A stretch of DNA of 8,287 nucleotides, from assembly GCA_900319655.1 (NCBI GenBank), contig ONPH01000088.1, forward strand, positions 1 through 8,287. Reading direction: 5' to 3'. Positions 7,329-8,287 of this stretch are shown here, one piece after another. Positions within the stretch are counted from its first letter, which is position 1. Each line of letters begins with the position of its first letter. This DNA comes from an uncultured Eubacteriales bacterium (GTDB lineage: Bacteria > Bacillota > Clostridia > Oscillospirales > Acutalibacteraceae). A model generated the notes under the pieces. The model ran no database searches, was not told the DNA's origin, and was given only the letters and a program-made list of their open reading frames with translations. The translations under genes and the position numbers were made by a program.

Positions 7329-7344
7329 ATAAAAGCAATTTTAT
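7329..7344. repeat. Short A/T inverted repeat upstream of the MATE promoter
   Basis: ATAAAA (7329-7334) and TTTTAT (7339-7344) flank GCAA, just upstream of the MATE -35 box. It could be a regulator site for the transporter, but such repeats arise easily in A/T-rich DNA. Confidence 0.25.
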
Positions 7345-7379
7345 GTTCGTGAATGTCGATAATTTGATATTTATTTTAC

Positions 7380-7409
7380 TTGACTGCACACCCTTTGGAG
7401 TTATATAAT
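7380..7409 (+). promoter_or_regulatory. Promoter of the SAM methyltransferase gene
   Basis: TTGACT (7380-7385) and a perfect TATAAT (7404-7409) are 18 bases apart. Transcription would start near 7416, leaving a leader of about 36 bases. The leader begins close to a ten-base perfect palindrome, AGATATATCT (7420-7429), which is a possible operator. Confidence 0.7.
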
Positions 7410-7451
7410 ATATTCGTATAGATATATCTTGTGATTTATGGAAGTGATAAA

Positions 7452-8287
7452 ATGAAGTATCATAAGCTGGTAGAAAACGCCGTAAAGCCCGAGGGCTTTT
7501 GGGGCAAGTTGATGATTCGTTCAATGAACAAGGGGCACTCCGACCTTACCGACTGGGCGTTGTGCCATATTGATATTAAATCCGGAGATTATGTGCTTGA
7601 CGCGGGTTGCGGCGGCGGAAAAACCGTCGGTAAGCTTGCGAATATGGTAGGCTCAGGCAAGGTTTACGGCATTGATTACTCGGATTTATGCATAAAAAAG
7701 GCAGAAAAGCTAAATCATAAAAATGTGCTCTGCGGCAAGGTTAAGTTCTCGCAGGCTTCCGTTTCTTCTCTGCCGTTTGAGGACAGCAAGTTCGATTACG
7801 TAACCGCCGTAGAAACCTACTATTTTTGGCCTGACAAGCTAAACGACCTAAAGGAGGTTTTCAGGGTTCTCAAGCCCGGCGGAAAGCTCTTGCTCGTCTT
7901 TGAAATGTTAAAGGACGAAAAAGATCCCGATAAGTTCGTGGCGATCGTAAAAGCGCTGGAAACCTCTTTTGCGGCGATCAACCTGGAAGATATTTCTTCC
8001 CCGAAATGCTACGACATTGAAGACAAACTGAAAGAAATCATGGATATCCCCGTATTCCACGATGACCAGCATGGCACGGCCATTGCGGCGGTCAGCGCGG
8101 TACTGGGCGCTCTCCGTTTCGTAAAGAAAGACCTCAAGACTGCCAAAATCATCATGAACGGCTGCGGCGCCGCAGGCACGGCCATCGGCCGTCTGCTGGC
8201 GGAAATGGGCGCGGAAAACCTCATCATGGCAGGCCGCAACGATACCCTGTACGAAGGCTGCAACTGGGGCAAACCCCTGGACCGCAT
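7452..8287 (+). CDS. SAM-dependent methyltransferase reading in frame into malic enzyme (probable chimera; 3' end outside window)
   Basis: One open frame of 278 codons that leaves the window. ATG 7452 has GGAAGTG at 7440-7446; an in-frame GTG at 7431 is less likely. Residues 1 to about 157 are a class I methyltransferase of the Methyltransf_11 type. Motif I is LDAGCGGG (about 49-56), the ribose-binding acidic residue is D75 in GIDYS, and a later strand reads FDYVTAVETYYFWPD, followed by the post-motif LKPGGKLLLV. The substrate is unknown. The C-terminal strands that normally complete such a fold (roughly 40-60 residues) are missing. From about residue 158 (DPDKF) onward the protein is instead the middle of a malic enzyme. 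Ile codons change from no ATC in five before the join to mostly ATC after it, and Leu codons change to mainly CTG. The methyltransferase half is firm; the fusion as a biological protein is doubtful. Confidence 0.8.
   Translation, partial: MKYHKLVENAVKPEGFWGKLMIRSMNKGHSDLTDWALCHIDIKSGDYVLDAGCGGGKTVGKLANMVGSGKVYGIDYSDLCIKKAEKLNHKNVLCGKVKFSQASVSSLPFEDSKFDYVTAVETYYFWPDKLNDLKEVFRVLKPGGKLLLVFEMLKDEKDPDKFVAIVKALETSFAAINLEDISSPKCYDIEDKLKEIMDIPVFHDDQHGTAIAAVSAVLGALRFVKKDLKTAKIIMNGCGAAGTAIGRLLAEMGAENLIMAGRNDTLYEGCNWGKPLDR
7923..8287 (+). other. Malic enzyme fragment: metal-binding and NAD-binding part (no N-terminus, 3' end outside window)
   Basis: In the numbering of the 7452 frame, residues 158-278 match NAD(P)-dependent malic enzyme, which converts malate to pyruvate and CO2. 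INLEDI (176-181) supplies the E179/D180 metal ligands. FHDDQHGTA (202-210) supplies the further aspartate ligand and the family signature. NGCGAAGTAIG (236-246) is the dinucleotide-binding glycine loop. The upstream third of the enzyme, which holds the catalytic Tyr and the Lys of the GKA region, is absent. In its place is a methyltransferase. Base composition is visibly different: 44 of 60 bases at 8161-8220 are G or C, against 23 of 60 at 7681-7740. The codon style (CTG, ATC, GAA) suggests another genome, but the donor cannot be named from this. Family assignment is strong; the left boundary is approximate. Confidence 0.85.

Noticed and set aside
7327..7524. Minus-strand frame of 65 codons across the divergent promoter region
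   Set aside because: It overlaps two promoters and the start of the methyltransferase gene, and has no recognisable ribosome site or domain.
8009..8287. Minus-strand frame of 92 codons at the right edge
   Set aside because: It lies opposite the clear malic enzyme signatures and is a shadow of that G+C-rich coding sequence.
7277..8287. A new defence or biosynthetic system made of the MATE transporter, methyltransferase and malic enzyme
   Set aside because: The transporter and methyltransferase are divergent with separate promoters, and the malic enzyme part seems foreign to the contig. Nothing in the sequence ties them into one system.

Overview
The window looks like a chromosomal segment of a gut-type Clostridia bacterium (Oscillospiraceae/Ruminococcus-like). 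This is an inference from gene style: a low-complexity cytoplasmic extension on a membrane-anchored HtrA, RlmCD-type and MATE proteins of Firmicutes type, A/T-rich intergenic DNA with sigma-A-like promoters, and GGAGG-type ribosome binding sites. No rRNA, tRNA, CRISPR array or recognisable insertion sequence is present.

Layout. Positions 1-261 hold the 3' end of a zinc-ribbon protein gene, followed by a terminator. Positions 423-2126 encode a membrane-anchored trypsin-like serine protease with a PDZ domain (HtrA/DegP family). It ends in a strong terminator at 2186-2220. A good promoter then drives a six-helix HdeD/DUF308 membrane protein (2284-2841). This converges on a minus-strand 23S rRNA uracil-C5 methyltransferase of the RlmD/RlmCD type (2932-4350), and the two share a bidirectional terminator. 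The methyltransferase gene diverges from murC (4516-5901), the UDP-N-acetylmuramate--L-alanine ligase of peptidoglycan synthesis. murC converges on a minus-strand MATE efflux transporter (5945-7276) across a second bidirectional terminator. A divergent promoter region (about 7280-7450) separates the transporter from a plus-strand SAM-dependent methyltransferase that begins at 7452.

The genes appear to be mostly single transcription units, each with its own promoter and terminator. They fall loosely into envelope and housekeeping roles: protein quality control outside the membrane, cell wall synthesis, rRNA modification and efflux. They do not form an obvious pathway.

The most striking point is at the right end. 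The methyltransferase reading frame runs without a stop into the C-terminal part of an NAD(P)-dependent malic enzyme, with a sharp change in base composition and codon use near 7923-7940. Both partners are truncated at the join, and the malic enzyme half lacks the N-terminal region where the family's catalytic Tyr and Lys lie. I judge this more likely to be a chimeric assembly join (or a recent recombination) than a working fusion, but it needs a read-level check. The second point of interest is a 22-residue, inverted-repeat-bearing tail on the rRNA methyltransferase, which looks like a small repeat element inserted at the gene's 3' end. I found no convincing new multi-gene system.
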